Shown in pieces: positions 32,840 through 44,949 of a stretch of 64,000 bases of DNA (within the stretch, counting starts at the first letter, position 1; every line of letters starts with the position of its first letter). The stretch is taken from NCBI GenBank assembly GCA_032622095.1, contig CP136062.1, forward strand, positions 5,456,001-5,520,000. Direction: 5' to 3'. A model generated the notes under the pieces. That model ran no database searches, was not told the DNA's origin, and worked only from the letters and a program-made list of their open reading frames with translations. This DNA comes from Siphonodentalium dalli. Taxonomy: Eukaryota; Mollusca; Scaphopoda; Gadilida; Siphonodentaliidae. Both the position numbers and the translations under genes were made by a program.

Positions 32840-32880
32840 CGTGCGACGTCACATGACGTCATTTCAACAAACGTCATAAT
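32840..32880. promoter_or_regulatory. Cluster of CRE-like sites
   Basis: A perfect TGACGTCA at 32854-32861 is flanked by CGACGTCA at about 32844 and ACGTCAT at 32871. This is the binding consensus of CREB/ATF factors. No ORF or TATA box follows within 300 bases, so a regulatory role is only possible. Confidence 0.35.
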
Positions 32881-32899
32881 AAATAGTGTTTATATTTGA

Positions 32900-35499
32900 G
32901 TGCAAATACTGCATTTGGGGACCATTTTAGATCTCAGGTTTGCTTTGAGAAATTGGCGTGAAATATGGTGAGTCATCTTTTATGACACAATATAGGCCGT
33001 GGTACAAATGTGTGCCACATTGTACTCATGGTTGAAAAGTTATAAACGCGCCAAACATTTAACCTTTAACGAGATCCTTGTGGATGTAGTATTCTTTTAA
33101 TTTTCGGTGTGATGACTGCTAATATACAGCGGTATCATAACCGCACGGAACCGTAGCTTCACCGCAGTGGTTTTTTCAGGGATTCCGCTAGTGTGCGGCC
33201 AAAATCTGCTAGGAGATTTCAGTAACTATATCGAATACAGTTGTTGTCTAAAATTCCTTTTTAATATCCCAAACAACTCTATACGTGTGTACACATGGTA
33301 TGTGGCCTGGCGTATGGTAGTAGGGGAAATCTGGGCTGAGGTAATGAGGCCCTAAAAGGGACACCATGCCCTAGTAGCGGAAACCCTACTACCGGTAATA
33401 CTGTGGTCATTCCAACTACTTTCAATATACCTGTAGCAGTACAACTTTGCTTGATATATCTGACTTACATGTACCTGTACCGGGTATCTTATCTTATTAG
33501 ACACCGACATCTGTAAAGTGTAAATATGGGGGTTGTTTCAAATTGCTTGCAGCCCTCGAAATTAGGAAACATCCCACGTAAGGTTTCAAAGCGATATACC
33601 TTCAAAATATACACACATCATATCGTGTCATGTGTATAGCAGGAAATCAAGTAATTTCTGAAGATGGGTATGATTATTTCTAAGAGGAAAACCTGCATTG
33701 TTTTCTTAAGTTTACATGTTCATTATGTGAATTTAACTCATCTACTAACAATTAAACTGCATGTTAGTAGCACATAAACTCTACCTCCAGCTATAGACAT
33801 CTATCTAGGTATCTACAGTGGCGAAGATGGAAAGCCAGATATGTTGGTTTTACAAAATTGAATTTGATTTTACCTGAACGCCAGCGTACTCCGAACAGAG
33901 CAATCGTCAACCTACACCGCATTATTGATATATTCATTGATAAAATTGCAATACTGTCAGGTAGTATAGTCTGGCGATAATGATCGCTGGTGAGGCGACT
34001 TTCCTGAAAGTAAAACATGACATCGATGTGTTGAATGCAGAGGTGAAAAATGGAGTAACAAAACAATTGAAAATCAAACGTTAACAAAAACGTTATTCCA
34101 CTGTAGATAACTCAATCGGGGCGAGACTACTATAACTAATGTAGCAAACCAATAACTGTCAATAGTTTTCACCGGCACAAAAATGCACGTCAATTAAAAT
34201 TGTACACATTAGGCTACTTGCTTCTTCGTGTATTTAAACATTCCCAATTGTTTAACTTGCCTCTAGATTCAGGACAGGACCAGGACGAATTGAGCGAATC
34301 CGTCCTAACATTAACTCACAAAAAGGAGACATAATTGTACGGTCCTGGTGAGTTGTACATGTGTGCCGTGGGTGGTTATCGCTTTCCGCAATAACTCATT
34401 GATATGTTACTCGATAGATAGGTCGCGTCAGAGATTCCTCCCTCTTGGTGGCGTTTATGCACAATGGAGGAATTGCTAAACGATGACACCAGTTTATAAT
34501 TTTTTATCCTGACAGGCTAGAGTAGCCGCATGTCATGGTCGACACAATTCCACACTGCATACTTGAAAATCAAATTGTCATGCCTCATAATGTACTGTGA
34601 CGACCAGAATTTAATATTTAGTTGCCATTCGATTAACTGATATGTCTAATAAACAAGTGAGTCAAGCTTTGCTACATTTTCGTAACAGCAGAGCATTATA
34701 TTCCGGATATATGTAAACATCAACTTTTGCCCAATTTAGTTGCTTTTTGGAAGCAAACTTGAGTAATTTGGTCATTAATCACATTAGTTTGACACATTTA
34801 ATATATATCAAAACAATAAACACATTCAGCACATAAGACAGTTACATTTAACTTGAAAAAAATGGTTCAAACCTGAAAAGATAATTATTTTTTTTAATGT
34901 CTTTGTTACAACAGTAAACATTAACCAAAGTGCATGAAACATGTTACTATTTAATGTATAGAAGGAAGAATAGCCAATTTTATTCATTAACCACAACTTG
35001 CAAGCGATTGCAGGGCAAACTGGGGGAATATCTACCATTTTGTCGGCCATTTTGGTGGCCATTTTGAGTCCGGTAACATATTTTGTTCCAATGGGTAGTG
35101 GTATGGCTGATTTACATTCAACATTCCTTGTTGTAATATGACGAAAAACCCAATTGTAATTGTTGTGTGAAATTTGATACCGCATTATGTAAAACCAAAA
35201 TGTTGTGGGATCGAAATGGGGTATGACCCCAATAATTGCTTTTTTGTTTACCCAAATGACCAATTGTTATATGACTGCGAGAGGAGTGATTTTTTTCTCT
35301 CTTACACTAAGTGTGTGCCACTTTAAATAATTATAATTACTACATGTACCTGTGGCAAGATCGAAGTCATGCAGTTGCTCCAGTCACTTTGTTCAACGAG
35401 GCCTTTTTGTTTCTGCGTGAGTTTGTCCGGATCAATTGTGTTGAATGCGATATCATCATCTGTGTCGGTTGTCCGATCATAATAACACAATTATATCTA
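32900..35499. other. Low-copy DNA, no supported gene
   Basis: The longest frame is 145 codons on the minus strand at 34826-35263. It opens at TTG, and its middle is built from repeated GGCCATTTTG words. TGGCCATTTTG duplications near 35040-35065 suggest a simple repeat. No splice or promoter support is seen. Confidence 0.5.
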
Positions 35500-36066
35500 A
35501 TAGCAGGTGGACCCGACTTCGTCCGGGCTGTTCCCCCTCTGCTTTTCGGCGAATTGCGCGATTTGACCTTGAATTGTCCATTTTGAAGGTCAAGGTAAGT
35601 TGGTCCAAAACACTGCCCGGACAAAAGTACCAGTCGAAATTCATCCAGTTTTATCCGATTTGACCTCGAATTGATCATTTTGAAGGGTAAGGTCAGGTCG
35701 GGGTCACGACTGGACCCGTCCAAAACAATCAGTAACCTCACGTATCAAAGTTCGTCGAAATCCTATCAAAATTCGCGATTTGCCCTTGAATTGACCCGAT
35801 TTCAAGGTCAAGGTCACGTCGCACGGGCAAACGAATTGGCTTACGACACTCTCCATGCGAATGTATCCCCAGATACTTATTTTCAGCGAAATCCCGTGAT
35901 ACTCGGGCGTTCGACCTTGAAATGACCCGATTTCAAGATCTAGGTCACGTTGCACGGGCAAATTAACAGGACCATGCCACTTCACGGCCGAAAGTACCCC
36001 TATATACCAAGTTTCATCGAAATCGGTTCGGCCGTTTTCGAGTCCATCGCGAACGGACTGACCCAC
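35500..36066 (+). mobile_element. Modular tandem-core element E1, subfamily P
   Basis: It starts TAGCAGGTGGACCCGACTTC-GTCCGGGC. The core has degenerate units with TTGACCTTGAATTGATCATT, AAGGTCAAGGTCA, ACCCGTCCAAAACACT and GGACAAAAGTACCCGTCGAA, then a second unit type with CGCACGGGCAAATTAATAGG. It ends ATCGAAATCGGTTCGGCCGT-TTTCGAGTCCATCGCGAAC. The microsatellite tail found on the other copies is missing here. No protein is encoded. Confidence 0.85.
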
Positions 36067-36599
36067 ATTTTGCCCATTGATGTAAAAAGTATTTATTCCA
36101 TATAATTCAATACAATATATGTTACAAAATGTGAATCATGAATATGAAATTTTGCCCCTTATGTGTCTACAAACTTAAGTTTTTACGTGGCTTCAAAAGG
36201 GGTTCTCACGAAATGCTTATTGCGAGGCTGCAGATCAAGTGTCAATGTATTCTGTGACTTATGGTTGGCGCATGTGAACTAGTCAGCAGATTGTATTTTT
36301 CAACCCTTCATTCACAATTTAGAGAGTTCATTAAGAAATAAAGTGATTAAGAAAAATAATGTATATTTGTAAATAAGGTTGCTAATGTTGCTAGCCACTT
36401 AACCGTTCGTCCGTGTCCATAGAACACTGGTTGGACATCCATATTGATGGACAAATTGTTTCAATTTATTAAAGGACAATTTTTTCAAGTGACTTTCTCA
36501 GGCCACTTAGATAACATTTCAGCTGTGACTAGCCACATAGGCAATCATTTGAGTCCAAATGGTATTTGAATGGCTTCGAAGACACATAAGTGGCATTTT
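36067..36599. other. Unique spacer between elements E1 and E2
   Basis: About 530 bases of AT-rich sequence with no ORF, ending where the CA/CAGA tail of another element fragment begins (36605-36665). Confidence 0.6.
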
Positions 36600-37428
36600 G
36601 TGGGAACAGACACACATACACACAGACACACAGACACACATATTTCCCAAAAAATATAATAGACTAGCAGGTGGACCCGACTTCGTCCGGGCTGTTCCGC
36701 GAATTGCGCGATTTTTCGGCGAATTGCGCGATTTGACCTTGAATTGTCCATTTTGAAGGTCAAGGTCAGGTGGGGTCACGATTTGACCCGTCCAAACACT
36801 GACCGGACAAAAGTACCCGACAAAAGTACCCGTCGAAATCCATCCGGTTTTACCCGATTTGACCTTGAATTGATCATTTTGAAAGTCAATGTCAGGTCCG
36901 TTTCACGATTTTACCCGTCCAAAACACTCAGTGGACAAAAGTAACCATATGTATCAAATTTCGTGGAAATCCCATCAAAATTCGTGATTTTACCTTGAAT
37001 TGACTAGATTTCAAGGTCAAAGTCACGTCGCACGGGAAAATGAATAGGCTTATGGGATTCCCCATACGAAACTATCCATAGGCACAAATTTTCATCGAAA
37101 TCCCGTGATATTCGGGCGTTTGACCTTGAAATGACCAGAGTTCAAAGTCAAGGTCACGTAGCAAGGGCAAATTAATATGCCTACGCCACTCCCCGACCGA
37201 AAGGACACCCACATACCAAGTTTCATCGAAAGCCCGTGATATTCGGGCGTTTGACCTTGAAATGACCCGATTTCAAGGTCACATCGCACGGGCAAATTAA
37301 TAGGCCTATGCCACTGCCCGGCCGAAAGTACCCCACATACCAAGTTTCATCGAAATCGGCTCGGCCGTTTTCGAGTTCATCGCGAACACACACACAGACA
37401 GATTTCCCAAAATATATAATAGACTAGA
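36600..37428 (+). mobile_element. Element E2, subfamily P, preceded by an isolated tail
   Basis: 36605-36665 is a CA/CAGA microsatellite plus CCCAAAAAATATAATAGAC, the 3' end of a lost copy. E2 starts directly at TAGCAGGTGGACCCGACTTC (about 36664) and ends with TTCATCGCGAACACACACAC, then CCCAAAATATATAATAGAC. One GGTGGGGTCACGATTTGACC unit and three GCACGGGCAAATTAATAGG units are present. Confidence 0.88.
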
Positions 37429-39119
37429 AGGTGACCCGACTTCGTCCGGGCTTTGACCTTGAATTGACCACTATGAAGGTCAAGGTCAGTTGGGGTAACG
37501 ATTTGACCCGACCAAAACACTGCCCGGACATAAGTACCCGACAAAGGTACCCGTCGAAATCCATCATGTTTTACCCGATTTGACCTTGAATTGATCATTT
37601 ATAAGGTCAAGGTCAGGTCGGGGTCACGATTTGACCCGTCCAAAATACTCAGTGGACAAAAGTCACCCTATATGTATCAAATTTCGTGGAAATCTCATCA
37701 AAATTCGCGATTTGACCTTGAATTGACCCGATTTCAAGGTCAAGGTCTCATCGCACGGGCACATGAATAGGCTTATGAGACTCCCCGCACGAAAGAATTC
37801 CCTAGAGACTAATTTTTATAGAAATCCCGTGATTTTTGGGCGTTTTAACCTGAAATTAACCGATTTCAAAGTCAAGGTCACGTCGCACGGGCAAATTAAT
37901 AGGCCTATGTCACTACCCGTCCAAAACACTGCCCGGACAAAAGTACCCGATAAAGGTTTCCGTCTAAATCCATCCTGTTTTACCCGATTTGACCTTGAAT
38001 TGATCATTTAGAAGGTCAAGGTCAGGTCGGGGTCACGATTTGACCCGTCCAAAACAGTCAGTGGACAAAAGTAACCCTATGTATCAAATTTCGTGTAAAT
38101 CCCATCAAAATTCGCGATTTTACCTTGAATTGACCCGATTTCAAGGTCAAGGTCACGTCGCACGGGCAAGTGAATAGGCTTATGAGACTCCCCGCACGAA
38201 AGAATTCCTAGACACTAATTTTCATCGAAATCCCGTGATATTCGGGCGTTTGACCTTGAAACGACCCGATTTGAAGGTCAGGGTGACGTCGCACGGTTTA
38301 TGCCACTCCCCGGGCGAAGGTACCCCCCATACCAAGTTTCATCGAAATCCTGTGATATTCGGGTGTTTGACCTTGAAATTACCCGATTTCAATGTCACGT
38401 CGCACGGGCAAATTAATAGGCCTATGTCACTCAACGGCCGAAAATACCCCACATACAAAGTTTCATCGAAATCGGCTCCCCATACGAAAGTATCCCTAGA
38501 CACTAATTTTCATCGAAATCCCATCAAAATTGGCGATTTGACCTTGAATTGACCCGATTTCAAGGTCAATGTCACCTCTTACGGGCAAATGAATATGCTT
38601 ATGATACTCCCCATATGAAAGTACCCCCACATACCAAGATTCATCGAAATACTGCGATATTCGGGCGTTTGACCTTGAAATGACCCGATTTCAAGGTGAA
38701 GGTCACGTCGCGCGGGCAAATTAATAGGTTTATGCCACTCCCCGACCGAAGGTACCACCACATACCAAGTTTCATCGAAATCCCGTGATATTCGGGCGTT
38801 TGACCTTGAAATGACCCGATTTCAAGGTGAAGGTCACGTCGCGCGGGCAAATTAATAGGTTTATGCCACTCCCCGACCGAAGGTACCACCACATACCAAG
38901 TTTCATCGAAATCCCGTGATATTCGGGCGTTTGACCTTGAAATTACCCGATTTCAAGGTCAAGATTACGTCGCACGGGCAAATTAATAGGCCTATGTCAC
39001 TCCCCGGCCGAAAACACCCCCATATACCAAGTTTCATCGAAATCGGATAGGCTGTTTTCGAGTCCATCGATTACAGACACACACACACAGACACACATAT
39101 CTTCCAAAATATATAATAG
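37429..39119 (+). mobile_element. Element E3, subfamily P, expanded core
   Basis: The longest copy (1.7 kb). It begins AGAAGGTGACCCGACTTCGT directly after E2 and ends in a CA/CAGA tail plus TTCCAAAATATATAATAGAC. The core unit with TTTCATCGAAATCCCGTGAT and TTCGGGCGTTTGACCTTGAA is present about nine times. Bases 38641-38761 are repeated almost exactly 131 bases further on, so the expansion is recent. Confidence 0.9.
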
Positions 39120-39512
39120 ACTAGCCGATGAGCCCGACGTTGTCCGGGCTATTCAAAAACCAAATTTCAAGTCGATACCTCCACCCGTTTCCGATATCTG
39201 GTCTGCGCATGCGCGAAGCTGGCGTCGCACGGGCTCGGCGAACCGATAAAATTCGTATTCGGGGCAAGATACATTCACATAGCAAATTTCAAGTCGATAG
39301 CTCCACCCGTTTCCGAGATCTCGTCTGCGCATGCGCGAAGCTGGCTCCGCACGGGCTCGCCAATACGACAATGTCCACCGCCTGGTCAAACTACACACAC
39401 GTACCAAGTTACGTCCCGATCGGTCGAGAATCGTAGATTTGTATAAATGACAGACAAACAAACAAACATACATACAGACATATAAACAGAGGTCTTCAAA
39501 ATATATATGAGA
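39120..39512 (+). mobile_element. Element E4, subfamily Q
   Basis: It begins CTAGCCGATGAGCCCGACGT-TGTCCGGGCTATTC. The core has CAAATTTCAAGTCGATAGCT, CCACCCGTTTCCGAGATCT and CTGCGCATGCGCGAAGCTGG. The end reads GTCCCGATCGGTCGAGAATC, an ACAGACAAACAAAC-type tail and TCAAAATATATATGAGAC. Plan and tail are like subfamily P, but the core sequence is different. Confidence 0.88.
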
Positions 39513-39934
39513 CTAGCCGATGAGCCCGACGTTGTCCGGGCTATTCAAAAACCAAATTTCAAGTCGATAGCTCTACCCAGCCAGGCGTTGTCCGGGCTAT
39601 TCAAAAACCAAGTTTCAAGTCGATAGCTCTACCCGTTTCCGAGATCTCGTCTGCGCATGCGCGAAGCTGGCGCCCGCACGGGCTCGGCGACCCGATAGTA
39701 TACATTCACATAGCAAATTTCAAGTCGATAGCTCCACCCGTTTCCGAGATCTCGTCTGCGCATGCGCGAAGCGGGCGCCACACTGGCTCCCCAATACGAC
39801 AACGACGACCGCCTGGTCAAACTACACACACGTTTCAAGTTTCGTCCCGATCGGTCGAGAATCGTAGATTTGTATAAATGACAGACAAACATACATACAG
39901 ACAAACAAACAGAGGTCGTCAAAATATATATGAG
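39513..39934 (+). mobile_element. Element E5, subfamily Q
   Basis: Head-to-tail with E4: TAGCCGATGAGCCCGACGTT starts where the tail of E4 ends. A short internal duplication of GGCGTTGTCCGGGCTATTCA suggests replication slippage at the 5' hairpin. It ends in ATACATACAGACAAACAAAC and the same AATATATATGAGAC terminus. Confidence 0.88.
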
Positions 39935-40680
39935 ACTAGAAGGTGACCCGACTTCGTCCGGGCTTTGATCTTGAATTGTCTATTTTGAAGGCCAAGGTCA
40001 AGTGGGGTCACGATTTGACCCGTCCAAAACACTGCCCGAACAAAAGTACCCGACAAAAGTACCCGTCGAAATCGATCCGGTTTTACCCGATTTGACCTTG
40101 AATTGATCACTTTGCAGGTCAAGGTCAGGTCGGCGTCACGATTTGACCCACTCAAAACACCCAGTGGACAAAAGTAACCCTATGTATAAAATTCCGTCGA
40201 AATACCATCAAAATTGGCGATTTGACCTTGAATTGACCAGATATCAAGGTCAAGGTCACGTCGCATGGGCAAATGAATATGTTTTTGAGACTCCCCATAC
40301 GAAAGTACCCCCACATACCAAGTTTCATCGAAATACGGTGATATTCGGGCGTTTGACCTTGAAATGACCAATTTCAATGTCAAGGTCACGTCGCACGGGC
40401 AAATTAATAGGCCTATGGTATTTCCCGGCCAAAAGCATCCCCACATACCAAGTTTCATTGAAATCCAGTGATATCCGGGCATTTGTCCTTGAAATGACTC
40501 GATTTCAAGGTCAAGTTCACATCGCACGGGCAAATTATTAGACCTAGGTCACTTCCCGGTCGAAAATATCCCAACATACCAAGTTTCATCGAAATCGGTT
40601 CTGCCGTTTTCGAGTCCATCGCGAACAGAAAGACACACATACACACATACAGACAGACATAACTTCCAAAATATATAATA
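39935..40680 (+). mobile_element. Element E6, subfamily P
   Basis: It starts TAGAAGGTGACCCGACTTCG directly after E5 and carries one GGGGTCACGATTTGACCC unit and about three GCACGGGCAAATTA units. It ends GTTTTCGAGTCCATCGCGAA plus an ACACACATACAGACAGAC tail and TTCCAAAATATATAATAGAC. Confidence 0.88.
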
Positions 40681-41372
40681 GACTAGACGATGAGCCGGAC
40701 GATGTCCGGACTATTCAAAAACCAATTTCAAGTCGATAGCTCTACCCAGCCCGACGTTGTCCGGGCTATTCAAAAACCAAATTTCAAGTCGATAGCTCTA
40801 CCCGTTTCCGAGATCTGGTCTGCGCAATCGCGAAACTGGCGTCGCACGGCTCGGCGACCCGATAAAATTCGTATCCGGGGCAAGATACATTCACATACCA
40901 CATTTCAAGTCGATAGCTCCACCCGTTTCCGAGATCTGGTCTGCGCATGTTCGAAGCTGACGTCGCACGGGCTCGGCGACCAGATAAAATTCGTATCCGG
41001 GGCAAGATACATTCACATACCAACTTTCAAGTCGATAGCTCCATCCGTTTCCGAGGTCCGGTCTGCGCATGCGCGAAGCTGGCGTCGCGCGGGCTCGGCG
41101 ACCCGATAAAATTCGTATCCGGGGCAAGATACATTCACATAGCAAATTTTAAGTCGATAGCTCCACCCGTTTCCGAGATCTCGTCTGCGCATGTGCGAAG
41201 GGGGCGCCGCACGGGCTCGCCAATACGACAACGTCGACCGCCTGGTCAAACTACACACACGTACCAAGTTTCGTCCCGATCGGTCTAGAATCGTAGATTT
41301 GTATTAATGACAGGCAAACATACATACAGACAAACAGACAGACAAACAGAGGTCTTCAAAATATATGTGAGA
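40681..41372 (+). mobile_element. Element E7, subfamily Q
   Basis: It starts TAGACGATGAGCCGGACGAT and holds four core units of about 120 bases with GGGGCAAGATACATTCACAT and TCGGCGACCCGATAAAATTC. It ends at GGTCTTCAAAATATATGTGAG, where the run of head-to-tail copies stops. The apparent protein frames along it (80-140 codons on both strands) come from tandem units whose length is near a multiple of three and are not genes. Confidence 0.88.
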
Positions 41373-41739
41373 TGACCATGGTAATACTATTTACACGTTT
41401 TAAACATGCAGGTCAGGATACTTTAGATGGCACACAAATCAATGATGTTGATCAAGATGGCGTCCTGGAATTGTCCTGGAGCACTGCTAAATTTCAAAGA
41501 GTTGAGTGTTATTTGTCTCCGATTACTGTTCCACGATGAGTATCAATGTTAATATATGGCTACCGGGAAGACACGGTCCTCACATTTCTGTCCTTACATT
41601 TTTCCGTTTTGATGTGTTTTTTTTTTTGGCAGGTATTTAATTTTTGCCAAAGATAGACTGAAGATGGGTTCTGCCTTGCGAACACTTGTCAGTCATTGTT
41701 CTCTCTTCTGGTCATGGATAATATACAACGTATATGCAC
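41373..41739. other. Unique spacer
   Basis: Low-copy DNA between E7 and the next element fragment; nothing supported. Confidence 0.5.
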
Positions 41740-42020
41740 TAACATCAAATTTCGTTGAAATCCATCCGTTTTACCAGATTTGACCTTTGATTGACCACAT
41801 TGAAGGTCAAGATCACGCCGAGGTCACGATTTGACCCGTGAAAAACACTCCCCGGACAAAAGGTATCCCTAGGTATCAAATTTCGCCGAAATTCGTCCGT
41901 TTTACCCAAATTGACCTTGCATTGACAGTTTTAAAGGTCAAGATCAGGTCGGGGTCACGCTTGACCCGTCCAAAACACTTCCCGGACACAAATATCCCTA
42001 AGTAGCAACTTACGTTGAAA
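41740..42020 (+). mobile_element. Core fragment of a subfamily P element
   Basis: Two core units (TTTACCAGATTTGACCTTTG, AAGGTCAAGATCACG-CGAGG, CACTCCCCGGACAAAAG) without the 5' start or the microsatellite tail. More diverged than E1-E6, so older. Confidence 0.75.
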
Positions 42021-42499
42021 TCTATGGAAAGCCGAAGAGGACATGTTAGTTGCTAATTGCTAGAAATACGATGCACGACTTGTCGCGGTTTTTTAAAGGT
42101 GTTTCAAACTAGGAGATAGAATTATTCTGCTTTTCAAATGGTGATGAAATATAGTATTTTATTCAAATTTTATGGCATAAATTGTTATTAAAACCGTATA
42201 TACTATAACAAAAATCAATGACTCGAAAATTAAGTGGGCCTTCAACAAAGTCACAATTGCAGTTAGGCTCATCTCATACTCGTCTATTTAGCGATATTCT
42301 GCTGCACAGTTTGTTATAGCCTCCAGTATTCATTAAGCGTTATAGCCCCACTGCTTTAGCAGGCGTACTCTTGCCTCAGATTATTGAGATATTTGGTCAC
42401 ACGTAATGACATTAAATCACACGGAAACATAGAAATTGTGTGGGCTGCTTGGCGTGAATATGTAATGAGAAATAAGGTCATACGTAATGTCATTAAACT

Positions 42500-43290
42500 C
42501 AAGAAAACCCACGAAAACAAAACAAAATCACATTTAATGTTTTAAGTTATTTCCTTCATAAAAAGAATCTTCGTGATAATGAACCCTATCAATACTTTAG
42601 AATATAGAATTAACCTTAAAATAACAAAAACCTTCGGAATAGAGAACCTTCGGATTGGTGAACCTTCTGATTGGTGAACCTTCGGAATAGCGAACATTCA
42701 GAGAAATTTCGGAATAGTGGACCTTCGGGATAGTGAACCTTCGGAATATAGACATGCCCCCCCCCCAGTATTCATATTATATGCCCAGAGTTCAAAGGTA
42801 TGGGCCCATAGAATTATAAATTTGACCCTTAAAATATTAAACCCCAAATTGGAGCCCGCACAGAACAGCACTTAAGTCAACTGTACCCGTGGCATGTCCC
42901 AATGCAGGAGTGTCCATATGTACCACAACATTCATATTATATGCCAAGAGTTCAAAGGAATGGGCCCACGTAATCACATTAAATCTCAAGAAAAACCGCG
43001 AAAACAAAACAAAATCACATTTAATGTTCTAAGTTATTTCATCCTGTATCTGCATCGGTATGCGCGCAGGATCAGTTCGGATGTGAGCGCACACTCAATA
43101 AAAAGAATCTTCGTGATAATGAACCCTCTCAATACTTTAGAATATATAATTAACCTAAAAATAACAAAAACCCTCGGAATAGAGACCTTTCGGAATAGCG
43201 AACCTTCGGAATAGTGAACCTTCGAAATAGCAAGTATTCAGAATAGAGAACCTTCGGAATAGTGGACCTTCGGGATAGCGAACCTTCATA
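42500..43290. repeat. Duplicated block with 'CCTTCGGAATAG' minisatellite
   Basis: AAAAGAATCTTCGTGATAAT followed by GAACCCT-TCAATACTTTAG occurs at 42561 and 43101, a 540-base step. Both are followed by a run of 15-17-base units AACCTTCGGAATAGCG (42630-42745 and 43170-43290). AATCACATTTAATGTT before the block is also duplicated, and the second copy has an extra 54 bases with TGCGCGCAGGATC. Confidence 0.88.
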
Positions 43291-43531
43291 ATAGAAACAT
43301 GTCCCCACAATTATACACCGGTGACGTAAACACATGTGCTAATCGTTTGTTGGACTATCGTAACTCTATCGGTACGATTTATACTCAAGTACGAAAAACC
43401 ATAATACATTCGCCCAGTGGATTATCGATCGTCCGCTCTAACATGAAAAACCGTACACCAGCTTACACCACTGTGGCGTAATGACTGTGTTAAACGCTTG
43501 TGGCGTTTCATTTAAATATCGGTGTACTCAC

Positions 43532-43705
43532 AATTGATATATCCAAGAACTCCGTTCCGACGACTTCAATGAAACCGATGTCTGAGTAATATGCCTGAAC
43601 GCCACGCGCTTTCTGATTCGCCTTATCGCAGTACGCCAACACCTGTTCCACTTTTCCACAAGAAAAACGTCTCAAATGATGTTTTGTTCTGAATCGTACC
43701 AGCAC
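43532..43705 (-). pseudogene. Exon A of the unrecognised gene, with donor (copy 3)
   Basis: Minus-strand peptide: RFSCGKVEQVLAYCDKANQK, ARGVQAYYSDIGFIEVVG, TEFLDIS, then donor ATT|GTGAGTAC at 43531. It is homologous to 24124-24240 and 24590-24640, and the adjacent intron bases (AAATATCGGTGTACTCAC on the plus strand) are also shared. The Gly-Tyr of the other copies is Asp here and the last exon base differs (T for G). No acceptor or second exon is visible nearby, so it is an isolated exon copy. Confidence 0.5.
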
Positions 43706-44240
43706 ACAAGTGTACTGTCAGTTGTCATTCTGTGTTATAGATGTATGTAGATCTGACTTGGTACATTGTATTGTTGGTTAGCTGGAACAGGTCCCGTCAG
43801 CCCGCCATGCAGCCCCTTGTGTGCGTTAATGTATCTGCTGCGCGCAAATGCAACCCTTTTATAAATATATATACTATTTAGTATTCTCCTTCAATTTATT
43901 CCAGTGCAAATAGGTTCTACCGACGTTGGGTTGTGCCACGTGACACTATTCTTGTCAGTTAGTGTTCTATCTTCCGATCATGAATACTATACGACATTAT
44001 ACAAATTAACGTGATACTTATCACTGTTTCGTGCCGTTTTGAAACCACCCACAAGTCATGCATCTACATACAAGTTAATTACCTACCAGTTGACGGGGGT
44101 ATGTGCATGTGTGTGATCATTTTACTTATATGCAATTTAAAAACTATGTTAAACTCTTAAATGACATATGTGACCATACACTCATCAAATCGTAATAATG
44201 GGCTACAACTTGAAGTTGACGACACAGCCTGTTGTTGAAT
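43706..44240. other. Low-copy DNA, no supported gene
   Basis: Unique AT-rich sequence leading into the inverted-unit complex; nothing further recognised. Confidence 0.45.
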
Positions 44241-44259
44241 AAGACACGTGTATGGTCGA

Positions 44260-44400
44260 TATTATACAGTTGTCGCCCGTTGTCGAGGGAGACATTGAGA
44301 TTTGTCACCCGCTCGAGAACGGAATTCCGTTCTCGAGCGGGTGACAAATCTCAATGTCTCCCGAGAAGAAGGGCAACAACTGTTTTGTTATCCGATTATA
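44260..44400. mobile_element. Palindromic element H1 with a perfect 76-bp core
   Basis: 44287-44362 is a perfect palindrome centred on GAATTC (44322-44327). Outside it, ATACAGTTGTCGCCC on the left pairs imperfectly with GGGCAACAACTGTTTTGTTA on the right. The same termini bound H2-H5. It is either a MITE or a junction of inverted units. Confidence 0.9.
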
Positions 44401-44796
44401 CCACATAAAATAGCCTTGTCATCCACACACACGATGTTGCACTGAACGAGTCATGAGTGCTTTCTTTCCCGATTATGTATATTTTCAGTAACTACTTATC
44501 GTCCCATATGATTTATGTTCCATAAACGATAGTCAAGCTGTTAAGCGTTTGATAATCCGCGTTTATTTTTTTACGATCATTTTGGTGGTCAAATCGTCAA
44601 TATCGGTCCATGCAATGTAAACCAATAAGCCATATAGGTATGTTCTCGTCTTCTGCAATGCATATTCAATGTCGTCTTGTGCGCGCAATTTACTCGCGAT
44701 GCTCATTTCATAAAAGGTCTTCCCCGAAAGCTATTGGGAAGTTGTCAATTTCATTAATGTACATTAATATGTGTCAGTGCTCATGGCGATCCTCAC

Positions 44797-44949
44797 ATAA
44801 AATACTTCTATGATCACATTGCAGACATCGCGGAGGATAAGCGTGCAGTACCATTCATTCGCGACAAACGTATGCATTACGTTGTCTACGAGCGAACATT
44901 TATAACCGACCAACCTAAAGGGATCCTCTCTTTTAATCTTGCATCATAA
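44797..44949 (+). pseudogene. Coding-like stretch inside unit A, ending in a conserved stop
   Basis: The frame reads HIKYFYDHIADIAEDKRAV, then PFIRDKRMHYVVYERTFI, then QPKGILSFNLAS and a TAA. The copy at 50716-51012 (minus strand) extends the same frame upstream for about 40 codons. The opposite strand is also open in several copies, so the coding strand is not certain. No family is recognised. It may be an exon captured by the repeat. Confidence 0.35.

Noticed and set aside
34826-35263. 145-codon minus-strand frame
   Set aside because: It opens at TTG, part of it is built from repeated GGCCATTTTG words (KMATKMADKM), and nothing is recognisable.
36519-41288. Many 60-140-codon frames on both strands
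   Set aside because: They lie in the tandem cores of elements E2-E7, repeat with the core unit on both strands and show no protein family features.
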